Part shown: positions 31,070-38,754 of the stretch, one piece after another
How positions within the stretch are numbered: position 1 is the first letter of the stretch
Layout: every line of letters starts with the position of its first letter
NCBI GenBank assembly: GCA_013154085.1
Contig: JAADDE010000009.1
Location: 1 to 49,418 of the forward strand
Length of the DNA stretch: 49,418 nucleotides
DNA from: Thermoproteota archaeon
GTDB taxonomy: Archaea; Thermoproteota; Thermoprotei_A; Sulfolobales; Ignicoccaceae
Reading direction: 5' to 3'
Program-made: the position numbers and the translations under genes
Notes under the pieces: generated by a model
Seen by the model: the letters and a program-made list of their open reading frames with translations, nothing else
What the model was told of the DNA's origin: nothing
Databases searched by the model: none

Positions 31070-32014
31070 TTGCCGAAGGTCAAGTTCAAGGTAGCCCGGC
31101 TGGAGGGCGGGCGCTCGTGGTGGCAGGAGTACGAGGTGGAGGTGGACAAGTACACCTCCGTCGCCGTGGCCCTCCAGAGGGTTAGGGAGGAGAAGGACCC
31201 TACCTTGGCCTACCGCCCTCTCTGCAAGATGGGCGTCTGCGGGAACTGCGCCGTCAAGATAAACGGGAAGCCCCGGCTGGCGTGCCTCACGAACGCCGTA
31301 GAGGCCGCCGAGGAGGGCGGCGGCACCATAACCGTTGAGCCCTTGGACAACATGCCGGTCGTGAAGGACCTCATCGTAGACCGCTCCGACTTCGAGAGGA
31401 GGATGCTCTCCGTGAAGCCGTACTTGATCCCCAAGGATGAGGTCCTCGCGAGCGACAAGTGGTACCCCATGCCGCCCAGCGTGCAGATGGACCTCTGGAG
31501 CGCCGCCCAGTGCATATGGTGCGGGGTCTGCTACAGCGTCTGCCCGGTGGCGGAGGTGGACCAGAGCTACTCGGCCCCCCACGGGCTGGTGAAGACGTAC
31601 CGCTTCGCGTACGACCCGAGGGACGCGCTCGGCAAAAAGAGGATCTACCTCAGCGAGGAGAGCTTGTGGAAGTGCGTGATGTGCAAGAACTGCGACTCCA
31701 GCTGTCCCAAGGGCCTGAAGCACGCGCTGCGCTTCGAGCGCATGAGGGCAGACGACATACCCAAGCCGCACAGCGACTACGCGGAGAAGGCGGTTAAGCA
31801 CGTAATAGCAACGGTGGCCAGCCTGGCCCGCTACGGGAGGGCCGACGAGGTGGAGATCTTCACCTCCACCGGCTTGGCGGAGGCCGCGCTGGACGCCCTG
31901 CCGAGGCTGTTGAGGGGAGGCTGGAAGAGGAAGCCCTACAGGCCGAGGCCCGGGGAAGCCGACCGGAGGGCCGTTGAGGCCTTCCGCTCCGTGGTGAGCG
32001 GGATTATTAGGTGA
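31070..32014 (+). CDS. sdhB: Succinate dehydrogenase/fumarate reductase iron-sulfur subunit
   Basis: 314 residues. Carries electrons between flavoprotein and membrane parts of succinate:quinone oxidoreductase. Seen: [2Fe-2S] site CKMGVCGNCAVKINGKPRLAC (residues 52-72 region), a first ferredoxin-type CIWCGVCYSVCP and a second CVMCKNCDSSCPKG. The second cluster has four cysteines rather than the three of [3Fe-4S] centres, as in some crenarchaeal enzymes, which suggests [2Fe-2S] plus two [4Fe-4S]. TTG start at 31070. No flavoprotein SdhA or membrane subunit is nearby. It could instead serve a CoB-thiol-type fumarate reductase; the domain order alone fits both. Confidence 0.9.
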   Translation: MPKVKFKVARLEGGRSWWQEYEVEVDKYTSVAVALQRVREEKDPTLAYRPLCKMGVCGNCAVKINGKPRLACLTNAVEAAEEGGGTITVEPLDNMPVVKDLIVDRSDFERRMLSVKPYLIPKDEVLASDKWYPMPPSVQMDLWSAAQCIWCGVCYSVCPVAEVDQSYSAPHGLVKTYRFAYDPRDALGKKRIYLSEESLWKCVMCKNCDSSCPKGLKHALRFERMRADDIPKPHSDYAEKAVKHVIATVASLARYGRADEVEIFTSTGLAEAALDALPRLLRGGWKRKPYRPRPGEADRRAVEAFRSVVSGIIR

Positions 32015-32084
32015 GCTGGGCGGTACTACGCACATATCCCCCTTATATGACTTTCTCCGAGCTATCTGGTCCAAGGGGCGCCGG

Positions 32085-32456
32085 ATGAGGTTCGTAGCTA
32101 GAGTCGACCCCCGGAGAGGGGCGGTAGTGCTGGCAAGGGAGGACGGAAAGGTCCGAGTGGTCAGCCTGCAGAAGTGGAGGTCCTACCTAAGCAAGTGCAA
32201 GGGATATGGAGCGGCCTACCTCTGCAGGAGGGCCATAATAGTGGGCACCGACGACATGTACGTCGGAGTGGTTACCAGGGACCAGCCGATGCCGAAGGAC
32301 TTGAAGGCCTTAAGGCCCTTGGTGGAGCGCTACGGCATACCGGACTTCGTGCTGGAGGACGTGGTGGCCCTCATGTACCACCGCGACTCCCTAGTTGACC
32401 TCTCTTGTGTAGGGTGTAGAGAAGGTAAAGCGCTTCTGGAAGCGGTTCCAGCTTGA
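32085..32456 (+). CDS. Hypothetical protein
   Basis: 123 residues, family not recognised. Beta-rich N-terminal half (RFVARVDPRRGAVVLAREDGKVRVVSL), then a helical part, with cysteines in KCKGYGAAYLCRR and CVGCREGK. ATG start at 32085; the TATA-like CTTATATGA at about 32042-32050 is about 35 nt upstream. Its last 86 nt overlap the convergent DUF123 gene, the longest overlap in the window. Confidence 0.6.
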   Translation: MRFVARVDPRRGAVVLAREDGKVRVVSLQKWRSYLSKCKGYGAAYLCRRAIIVGTDDMYVGVVTRDQPMPKDLKALRPLVERYGIPDFVLEDVVALMYHRDSLVDLSCVGCREGKALLEAVPA

Positions 32457-32793
32457 AGAGGTGCGTATAGTGCTTCGTGTCGCTGGAGCCGAAGCCCTTT
32501 GCAGCCGGCTTGAGGAGGCTTGATGCGGCGCGGTACAGCTCTTCCTCCGTGAGGCCCGGGAAGAGCAGAGCCGCCAGCGGCCTGCCCTTGGAGGTGAGCC
32601 AGTCCACGTGCCACTTGGGCCTCCGGAACTTCTTCAGCAAGTGCCTCCCAACCCTAGCCATCAAGCCGCCGGGCCCTCTGGCGGAGCCCACGTAGGCGTA
32701 GAGTCCCGGGCCCAAGTCCCACCTCTCGAGAAAGCCTTCAAGCTCCACGATCAGCAAGTAAGCACCCTTCGAATGCGGATCAAGCACCTTCAT
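32371..32793 (-). CDS. DUF123 (GIY-YIG-like) protein
   Basis: 140 residues from ATG 32793 (MKVLDPHSKGAYLLIVEL). Matches the DUF123 family, a GIY-YIG-type domain found alone or fused to endonuclease III in archaea: KGAYLLIVELEG, the core LGPGLYAYVGSARGPGGLMARVGRHL, the KWHVDWLTSKGRP helix and FGSSDTKHYTHLF. Role is probably nucleic-acid processing but not proven. The frame is open to 32856, but ATG 32793 agrees with the family start. 3' end overlaps the gene at 32085 by 86 nt. Confidence 0.82.
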   Translation of the reverse strand: MKVLDPHSKGAYLLIVELEGFLERWDLGPGLYAYVGSARGPGGLMARVGRHLLKKFRRPKWHVDWLTSKGRPLAALLFPGLTEEELYRAASSLLKPAAKGFGSSDTKHYTHLFKLEPLPEALYLLYTLHKRGQLGSRGGT

Positions 32794-32824
32794 TACCTTG
32801 CTCCTCCCTATCCTTCTCGGAGCG

Positions 32825-33385
32825 GTGAAAACTTTGGTAAATTTGATTATAACCAATTCTTACGAGTACGAGGGGGACCTCATAAAGGGCTTCGTTCCCC
32901 TTACTTTTAAGACTGCCTTCTTCTTTGATGAGAGCACTAGGTATTATGTGTTCGCTAAGGACTACCCCCGCGTAGGGAGGAGCAAGCTCCCCCACCCCAT
33001 AGTGGGGGGAATAAAGGAGAAGACTGCCGAGGAGCTCAAGCTGGTCTTCAAGGACTCCGTGGTCCTTCCCGGGATACCAGTCAAGGAGTCCGTAATTAGA
33101 ACCGGGAAGGCCTACAAGGTCTGCACCGAGTGCCCCCCTTGGGGAAACATAATTGCCTTCATGCTTAGAGATGCGAAGAGGGTTTCGATATTTCCCAAGC
33201 TCGGCTCCGCGAGCACGATATCCTTTACGCCCTCCCCGCAGGGAGGAATAGAAGTCATCTTGAAGATTTCGGCAAAGTCGATTTTCTACGTGCTACAGCA
33301 CGACGGCATGGAGGGCGAGGCCTTCTTAGCGAGGTGGGAGGCCTTCGGCTTGACCGGAAAGCTACACGTCGAGGCCTTGGGATAG
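32825..33385 (+). CDS. Hypothetical protein
   Basis: 186 residues from GTG 32825. Family not recognised. Predicted mixed alpha/beta (VNLIITNSYEYEGDLIKGF; YYVFAKDYPRVGRSKLPHP; KSIFYVLQHDGMEGEAFLARW). A CTECPPWGN segment holds the only paired cysteines. No signal or span. Divergent from the DUF123 gene by 31 bp. Its last 24 nt overlap the convergent ABC permease gene. Start is uncertain because the 5' region shows no clear TATA box. Confidence 0.55.
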   Translation: MKTLVNLIITNSYEYEGDLIKGFVPLTFKTAFFFDESTRYYVFAKDYPRVGRSKLPHPIVGGIKEKTAEELKLVFKDSVVLPGIPVKESVIRTGKAYKVCTECPPWGNIIAFMLRDAKRVSIFPKLGSASTISFTPSPQGGIEVILKISAKSIFYVLQHDGMEGEAFLARWEAFGLTGKLHVEALG

Positions 33386-34180
33386 GGCCCTCTCGACCAG
33401 AGAGGCCAAGCTCAGGATCGCCACAGATACGGCTGAGACGACCACGAACGACGCCGCCGCCAGCCGGGCGTCGGCCTCTACGACGGACGTGGAGGCGAGG
33501 TACCCTATCCCGACGTAGCCGATCAGAGGCTCTACCACGACGCTCCTCTCGAAGCTGAGCACAAGCAACGTAGCGATGCCGGAAACCAGCTGAGGGGCTA
33601 GGGTCCTCATGACCTTGGCCCTCACGGAGCGCTCCGGGAGGCCCACGGCCCTCCAGAGGAGCTCCGCTTCCCGGAGCTCGTCCCTCGAGGAGAGCTCGTC
33701 CGCCATCACTTGTAGCGCTTTGGGAAACTGCGATATAAACACGACAAGGGCGTACTCGGCCGCCTTGGAGGGCCCCGTGCCCGGGAGGGGCGAGGGCCAC
33801 GGCAAGTGCCAAGAAGCTACGTAGAGCAGCGCCGCGTAGAGATAGTCGGGAACGAAGGCGAGGGCCCTGACGGGCCTAGGGCAGCTGAAGCCCACGAGGT
33901 AGGCCCAAGCGGCGGCGGAGAGGGCCGAGAGGGCGAAGGAGGGTACAAGCACAGCCAAGGTCGAAGCGGTTGCCGAGAGGGCCAGCCAGAGCGAGGGCTC
34001 CTTGTAGGTCAAGCTCTCCTCGCCGCCGGCGGCGAGGGAGGAGAGGAAGGAGAAGAAGCTCCTCTCAGTGGCGTTTAAAGATGCATCTAGGCCCAAGCCG
34101 GCCAGCGGGTTGCCTAGGTGCGACGTGAGGAAGTAGGACAGATAAATCAGCAGAGCAAGGGCCGCTAGCCGGTACAGCAA
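33362..34180 (-). CDS. ABC transporter permease (peptide/nickel-type)
   Basis: 272 residues with about six hydrophobic spans. The BPD_transp-type EAA-like loop reads LREAELLWRAVGLPERSVRA (about residues 168-187), where the coupling helix would meet an ATPase. TTG start region at 34180 lies 4 nt after the stop of the substrate-binding protein, so they form one operon. Only one permease is present and no ABC ATPase follows; the next gene on this strand is different. It could form a homodimer or use subunits encoded elsewhere. Confidence 0.8.
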   Translation of the reverse strand: MLYRLAALALLIYLSYFLTSHLGNPLAGLGLDASLNATERSFFSFLSSLAAGGEESLTYKEPSLWLALSATASTLAVLVPSFALSALSAAAWAYLVGFSCPRPVRALAFVPDYLYAALLYVASWHLPWPSPLPGTGPSKAAEYALVVFISQFPKALQVMADELSSRDELREAELLWRAVGLPERSVRAKVMRTLAPQLVSGIATLLVLSFERSVVVEPLIGYVGIGYLASTSVVEADARLAAASFVVVSAVSVAILSLASLVERALSQGLDV

Positions 34181-34184
34181 GGCT

Positions 34185-35681
34185 TCACCTCAGCAGGGCG
34201 AGCTTGTTGAAGGGGAGCGGTATGCCGCCGTCTATGCCGTTGTGCGTGAAGAACCACTCCGGCCCGTCCCTCCACAGGGCGAACTCGTAGGGGTAGTAGA
34301 GCGCCACCCTCGGCACCTCCTCCGCCACCAGCAGCTGGAGCTCCTCAACGTAGCGGTATACATCCTCCTTGGTTTCGGCGGAAAGGATCTTCTTTACCAG
34401 ATCCTTATACCTCGGGTCCTTCCACGGCGTCCCGAAGCGCTCGAACCACCACGTCGCGGCCAAGGGGTCGTTGCCCACAGCGCCGTGGCCGTTTATCTCC
34501 ATGTCGAATCGCCCCTCCTTAACCAACATGTCCAGCTGCTTGGGACCCAGCACCACTTTGAGCTGCATGCATATCCCGACGCTTCTCAGCATCTCCCTCA
34601 CGACAATAGCCTCTTGCACAAAGGCCTTGGGCGCTACGAGCAGAGGGGACCAAGGCTCTCCTCCGAGCTCCCTGCACCCGTCGCCGTTCACGTCCGCAAT
34701 TCCCAAAGAGTCCAGCAACGCCGACGCGAGGGCCGGATCGTAGGTCCGCTCGACGGGCACGTAGAAGTCGCTGTAGGGCGGTACGTATCCCGGAGAGCCC
34801 GGGATGGCCCCTCTCCCGGCCGTCCTGCGCACCAGCTCCTCCAAGTTCAAGGCTGTAGACACTGCCCTCCGGAACTCTGTTAGGTTGTAGGGATATTTGT
34901 CGAGATTGAAGCCTAAGAAGAGGACCCAGTACATGGGCCCCTTCTTGACCCTCACGCCGGCCCTCTCCGCCGCCTCAACGAGCTTGTACGCCTTCCCCAT
35001 TACTGCAACCGCGTCAACTTCCCCTCTAAGCACGGCCGCAACGGCCAGCTGGGGCTTGAAGAGGTCGAGGGGAGCTATTTCTAATTCGTACTTGGGCTTC
35101 GGCCCCCAGAAGTGGGGGTTCGGCTTAAGCTCGTAGCCCCGGCCCGGCGAGTAGGACTCCAGCACGTAGGGCCCGCTGCCCACGTAGGCCTCTGGAGAGG
35201 TGAAGGAGTAAGGGTTGTCGACGTCCTCCCAAACGTGCTTGGGGATTATGAATACCGTCGAGGCAATGCTCTCTAGGAAGAAGGGCTGGGGGCGCCGGAG
35301 CTCGAAGACCACCGTTCTGTTGTCCAGCGCGTAGACGTCCTTTATTCCGGAAACGCGCTTCCAGTGCCAGCCGTGCTTCATTATGTAGCGGAAGGTGAAG
35401 ACCACGTCCTCTGCGGTCAGCGGCCTGCCGTCGCTCCAGCGCGCTTCCCTCAAGACGAACACGGCGTGCGTCGAGTTGAGCTCCCACTTGACGGCGAGCC
35501 AAGGTATTATTCCGTTCTCGTCCTTCCACACGAGGGTGTCGAAGAGAAAGCTGGCCACCACGTAGCCGGGACCCCGCGGGTAGAAGGCGAAGGGGCTCGG
35601 GGGCCCCCAGTCGCCCAGGCCTATCCTCAGCGCAGCCGTTACGCTGATCGCCGCCAGCGCCAGCAAATATGCACGCCTCAC
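34185..35681 (-). CDS. ABC transporter extracellular substrate-binding protein (family 5)
   Basis: 498 residues from GTG 35681. Begins with a signal peptide (MRRAYLLALAAISVTAALRI), then SBP_bac_5-type features: EARWSDGRPLTAEDVVFTFRYIMKHG, LESYSPGRGYELKPNPHFWG, AVLRGEVDAVAVMG, and FRRAVSTALNLEELVRRTAGRGA. Such proteins capture peptides, sugars or nickel chelates. The frame extends to 35828 through the tRNA-Thr gene, so that part is not coding. An AAATTTAA/TTAAATT box at about 35710-35718 faces both this gene and the tRNA. Operon with the permease downstream. Confidence 0.9.
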   Translation of the reverse strand: MRRAYLLALAAISVTAALRIGLGDWGPPSPFAFYPRGPGYVVASFLFDTLVWKDENGIIPWLAVKWELNSTHAVFVLREARWSDGRPLTAEDVVFTFRYIMKHGWHWKRVSGIKDVYALDNRTVVFELRRPQPFFLESIASTVFIIPKHVWEDVDNPYSFTSPEAYVGSGPYVLESYSPGRGYELKPNPHFWGPKPKYELEIAPLDLFKPQLAVAAVLRGEVDAVAVMGKAYKLVEAAERAGVRVKKGPMYWVLFLGFNLDKYPYNLTEFRRAVSTALNLEELVRRTAGRGAIPGSPGYVPPYSDFYVPVERTYDPALASALLDSLGIADVNGDGCRELGGEPWSPLLVAPKAFVQEAIVVREMLRSVGICMQLKVVLGPKQLDMLVKEGRFDMEINGHGAVGNDPLAATWWFERFGTPWKDPRYKDLVKKILSAETKEDVYRYVEELQLLVAEEVPRVALYYPYEFALWRDGPEWFFTHNGIDGGIPLPFNKLALLR

Positions 35682-35707
35682 CTTGCATCCCTGCACACAA
35701 ACGGGCG

Positions 35708-35719
35708 GGGAATTTAACC
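35708..35719. promoter_or_regulatory. Bidirectional TATA-like box between tRNA-Thr and the substrate-binding-protein gene
   Basis: GGGAATTTAACC is TATA-like on both strands. It is about 27 nt before the tRNA 5' end and about 30 nt before the GTG at 35681. Confidence 0.5.
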
Positions 35720-35744
35720 CTCCTCCCGGCCCGGGGCTCGCGGA

Positions 35745-35846
35745 GCCGCCGTAGCTCAGCTGGCAGAGCGCCGGCCTTGTATCCGGTGTTCGGAATACCG
35801 GCCGGAGAGCCGGTGGTCCCGGGTTCAAGTCCCGGCGGCGGCTCCA
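35745..35846 (+). tRNA. tRNA-Thr (anticodon TGT) with intron
   Basis: Acceptor GCCGCCG (35745-35751) pairs with CGGCGGC (35836-35842), discriminator T and encoded CCA (35844-35846). D arm GCTC/GAGC, T arm CCGGG-TTCAAGT-CCCGG. The anticodon stem CCGGC/GCCGG (35771-35775 / 35809-35813) encloses loop C-T-TGT-A, intron, A. Mature length is 76 nt with CCA. U73-type discriminator is as expected for archaeal tRNA-Thr. It ends one base before the stop of the antisense methionine aminopeptidase gene. Confidence 0.93.
35782..35807 (+). other. 26-nt intron of tRNA-Thr at position 37/38
   Basis: Removing 35782-35807 restores a 7-base anticodon loop and 5-base variable loop. The inner helix CCGGT/ACCGG (35783-35787 / 35797-35801) and outer bases C-G, T-G, G-C around 3-nt bulges fit a relaxed bulge-helix-bulge cut by the archaeal splicing endonuclease between 35781/35782 and 35807/35808. 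Confidence 0.8.
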
Positions 35847-35847
35847 C

Positions 35848-36744
35848 CTACAGCGTCGTTACTACTATTCCATCCTCCTTCACGAATATCGTGTGCTCCC
35901 ACTGGGCCACCTCGCCCTTCTTCGCCTCCAGCAAGACCGGGTAGTCGACCAGCGCCCCGGCCCTAACCAGCTTGTCCAGCAGCTCCTTGAGCCTTTGGTA
36001 AGGGTACACGTCCACCAGCCACCGAGGACTGAACGGCATGGTCTTGAACCGCTCATAAATCACCGCGACGAGCTCCTTCGCTTCTCCGGCCCTCTCCTCC
36101 CAGCCCTTCGGGGGGCGGGGGTGGAGGGAGTAGATCGTTACTTCCTTTCCCTCCACCACGTAGCCCGCCCCGTCCGTCCCGAAGGGCTCTATCGCGTAGG
36201 CCCTCCCGGGCTCCAGCTTCCAAGGCAGGGCCTCCGGGACGTTGGGTATCGAGACGCCGGAGTGCACTAGGTAAGGAGCCAAGCCGTGCCCTCCGAGGTT
36301 TCTGACGGGCTTGAAGCCCTTCCTCTTTATAGTTGCACTTATCGTAGTGCCTATCGCGGAGACCGGAAGCTTGGGCTTCGCCCTTTTCAGGGATCTATCT
36401 AAGGCTTCCTTCACTGCCTGCGAGAGCTTCTCGTGCTTGGGGACTTCCTTTAAGAGCACGCTTATTGCGGAGTCGGCTATTCTTCCATCAACGTGCGCCC
36501 CCAAGTCGAGCTTCACTATTCCCTTCTCCGGAAGCCTCTTGGGGTCCTCCGGGATCGGCGAGTAGTGGGCGGCCTCGTAGGAGACGCTCAGGTTGCACGG
36601 GAAGGCCGGGCCGTCGGAGAGCTTCCTTATGATGTCCTCAACCTCCTCGCATATCTCCAAGACCGAGGCTCCGGGCGCTATGAGCTCCCTCCCCCTTTCC
36701 AGTGCCCTCTTCACCGCCTCGCCGGCCTTGAGGTAGAGCTCCAG
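35848..36744 (-). CDS. map: Methionine aminopeptidase, type 2
   Basis: About 298 residues. Removes N-terminal methionine from nascent proteins; dinuclear metal enzyme. Seen: AFPCNLSVSYEAAHYSPIPED, metal ligands D in VKLDLGAHVDGRIADSA, H in LGGHGLAPY, E in AIEPFGTDG and E in AQWEHTIFV near the C-terminus. The first standard start is GTG 36714, but conserved family residues LYLKAGEA lie upstream in frame; the nearest candidate is CTG 36744, giving MELYLKAGEA, which aligns with archaeal MAP starts. No ATG, GTG or TTG occurs in this frame back to a TGA stop. CTG follows the previous stop (TAG 36750-36752) by 5 nt. Confident product, uncertain start. Confidence 0.95.
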   Translation of the reverse strand: MELYLKAGEAVKRALERGRELIAPGASVLEICEEVEDIIRKLSDGPAFPCNLSVSYEAAHYSPIPEDPKRLPEKGIVKLDLGAHVDGRIADSAISVLLKEVPKHEKLSQAVKEALDRSLKRAKPKLPVSAIGTTISATIKRKGFKPVRNLGGHGLAPYLVHSGVSIPNVPEALPWKLEPGRAYAIEPFGTDGAGYVVEGKEVTIYSLHPRPPKGWEERAGEAKELVAVIYERFKTMPFSPRWLVDVYPYQRLKELLDKLVRAGALVDYPVLLEAKKGEVAQWEHTIFVKEDGIVVTTL

Positions 36745-36749
36745 CTCCT

Positions 36750-38654
36750 CTAAGGCTCCGCACCGCGCCCTTCGCCCTCGGGGCGGATTTCAAGGAGTTG
36801 GTCCACCCTCTCCTTGAAGCGCCTCCACCACTCGTAGCCCCTACCCTCCTTGAACGCCTTCCCCCACTTCTCGGGCATAACCCTCAAAGCCATGGTTTCA
36901 ACAACATCGTACGTCTTTCTGCTCTCCCACGGGACCGGCTCCGCCCCGGCCTTTATGTTGTAGAGCGCCACCTCGCGGTAGACAGCCTTCGCGGTCTCGG
37001 GGCCTACCTTCAGCCCCACGACCTCCTCGTACATCCTGCTCAGCATCTTCTCGGCCCACTTGCGGTGGAAGCGGCATATGCCGGCGTTGTCGAGGAGCAG
37101 CTCGCTCAGAGCCCTCCGGAAGGAGCTCTCCGCGAACCTTTCGGGCTCGTCGAAGGTCGGCCGGTAGTTGGTCCAGTACCTCCCGAGCACGTACAGCGGG
37201 GCCACCATGCCCGGCGCCCAGTAGAGGTTGGGCGTCATGTATCCTTCCTTCCCGAAGGCAACGTACACCGCATAGTCCTCGAACTTCTCCCCCCTGAGCC
37301 TCCCGGAGTACGCGGAGTCGAGCTCCTTCGCGCTCCTCCTTATTCCGAGCCTCGCCGCCAGCCCCGGGATCCCGGCGCCCCTCGCGTAGTCATCGAGGAG
37401 CTTCTCGGCTATGCGGAAGTTCCTCTCGCTGTCCTCCACCTCGAATGAAACTGGGTCGAAGGCCGGCCTCTCCTCGACGCCCAAGTCCTCCGGGTCGAGG
37501 AGGCCCTTGTGGAGGAGGTCCATGAGCCACGCGATCGCGTGGCCGGCCTCTATGGCGTCCATCCCGGAGGAGTCAACAGTTTCGATGAGCCTAGCGGTGA
37601 GCTCCAGCTTGAAGATCCCTACCAGCGGGCCCATGGCGTTGGACGGCTCGTAGTCCACCTTGACCCCCCTCCAGACCTTCTTGCACGCCGCCGGGCACGG
37701 GTCCCCGCACCCGCCGAAGACCCTCCTCTTGATGCTCTCCTTCTGGAAGGGCTCCCAGAAGTACTTCATTATCATTTTGGCCAGCCTGACTCTAACTTCG
37801 TCGCTGTAGTAGATGCTGTTGAAGGCGAACATCGGGACGAGGTCTCGGTAGTGCGCGTAGTTGACCCCGAAGGTTCCGCCGCTCTTGTACTTGGGGTCGT
37901 ATCGGTACTTCTTGGTGGCCTCGAGCACAACGTTTACATAGCTCTCCCCGAACACCTCTTGGGAGATCCTCTCCGGGAGGTCTTGGGGTATCTCCGGAGG
38001 CTCGAAGGAGCCCTCGGCGCCCACCGCCCACACGTTGTGGGCTTGAGCCATAACACTCCCCGGCCCGCCCCTCCCGAAGAAGTCCACCGCGAAGGGGGAG
38101 AGCTCGCTCCCGAGCCTCTCAACGCTCACCAGCGAGCCGGAGACGGAGAAGAGCGAGAAGGGCCCGACGCCGACGGCCCTCAGCGGGGAGTACTTATCGT
38201 AGACGTACTTCATGAGGGCAAAGGTTCCCTTATAGCCCCCGTACTCGAAGGCGTCCTCCGAGACCCCGTAGAACTTGACGTCCCTTACGCCGTCCTCGTC
38301 ACCCTCAACGACGACTATTCTCGGGGACCGCGCTTTTCCCTTAAGCACCATAAAGTTCGTCCCGGAGCGCGAGAGCTCGAAGCCGACCCCTCCGGCCGCC
38401 GCCACGTGAAGGCCCTTCGTCATTGGGCTTTTGAACACAGCAACCATTCTGTTGCTTCCGAAGAAGGGCGACCTCACGAATGGTCCTGCTCCCAAGACAA
38501 GCATGTTCTTCTCAAGCGGGTCCCACGAGTGCGTCCCGGCCGAGGCGTGGAGCTTGACGCCCCCCTCCACCGTTCCGGACGCTTCCAGCTTCAGCTTGCT
38601 CCAGTTCTCCTCCTCCAAATCTATCTCAATAGGGTTGATTAGGGGGCTCCTCAA
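36750..38654 (-). CDS. Aldehyde:ferredoxin oxidoreductase family, GAPOR-like
   Basis: 634 residues. A tungsten-pterin enzyme of the AOR family; length and N-terminus (THSWDPLEKNMLVLGAGPFV, RMVAVFKSPMTKGLHVAAAGGVGFELSRSG, GTNFMVLKGKARSPRIVVVEGD) resemble glyceraldehyde-3-phosphate:ferredoxin oxidoreductase more than AOR. The [4Fe-4S] site reads CGDPCPAACKK (Cx3Cx3C) with a final Cys in DNAGICRFHR, whereas AOR has Cx2Cx3C. It would oxidise glyceraldehyde 3-phosphate to 3-phosphoglycerate with ferredoxin. TTG start at 38654, with a TATA-like CAATTAAG at about 38695-38702. Followed by map with 5 nt between. GAPOR assignment is inference; AOR family membership is secure. Confidence 0.82.
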   Translation of the reverse strand: MRSPLINPIEIDLEEENWSKLKLEASGTVEGGVKLHASAGTHSWDPLEKNMLVLGAGPFVRSPFFGSNRMVAVFKSPMTKGLHVAAAGGVGFELSRSGTNFMVLKGKARSPRIVVVEGDEDGVRDVKFYGVSEDAFEYGGYKGTFALMKYVYDKYSPLRAVGVGPFSLFSVSGSLVSVERLGSELSPFAVDFFGRGGPGSVMAQAHNVWAVGAEGSFEPPEIPQDLPERISQEVFGESYVNVVLEATKKYRYDPKYKSGGTFGVNYAHYRDLVPMFAFNSIYYSDEVRVRLAKMIMKYFWEPFQKESIKRRVFGGCGDPCPAACKKVWRGVKVDYEPSNAMGPLVGIFKLELTARLIETVDSSGMDAIEAGHAIAWLMDLLHKGLLDPEDLGVEERPAFDPVSFEVEDSERNFRIAEKLLDDYARGAGIPGLAARLGIRRSAKELDSAYSGRLRGEKFEDYAVYVAFGKEGYMTPNLYWAPGMVAPLYVLGRYWTNYRPTFDEPERFAESSFRRALSELLLDNAGICRFHRKWAEKMLSRMYEEVVGLKVGPETAKAVYREVALYNIKAGAEPVPWESRKTYDVVETMALRVMPEKWGKAFKEGRGYEWWRRFKERVDQLLEIRPEGEGRGAEP

Positions 38655-38754
38655 GGCAGGTCACGCCTTATCGGTGCTCGAAGCAGAGAGGCTCCTTAAT
38701 TGTACCGCGGTGCGGTTGCTTTTAACCCCGCGTCGAAAGACCGGCGGGCTCAAG

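Noticed and set aside
30976-31155. Long N-terminus of the CBS protein.
   Set aside because: It overlaps sdhB antisense and contains no CBS sequence.
32798-32824. Earlier start for the hypothetical gene at 32825.
   Set aside because: The upstream codons overlap the divergent DUF123 5' region and lack a promoter; GTG 32825 is adequate.
35682-35828. N-terminal extension of the substrate-binding protein.
   Set aside because: It runs through the tRNA-Thr gene and lacks protein-like composition; the signal peptide begins at 35681.
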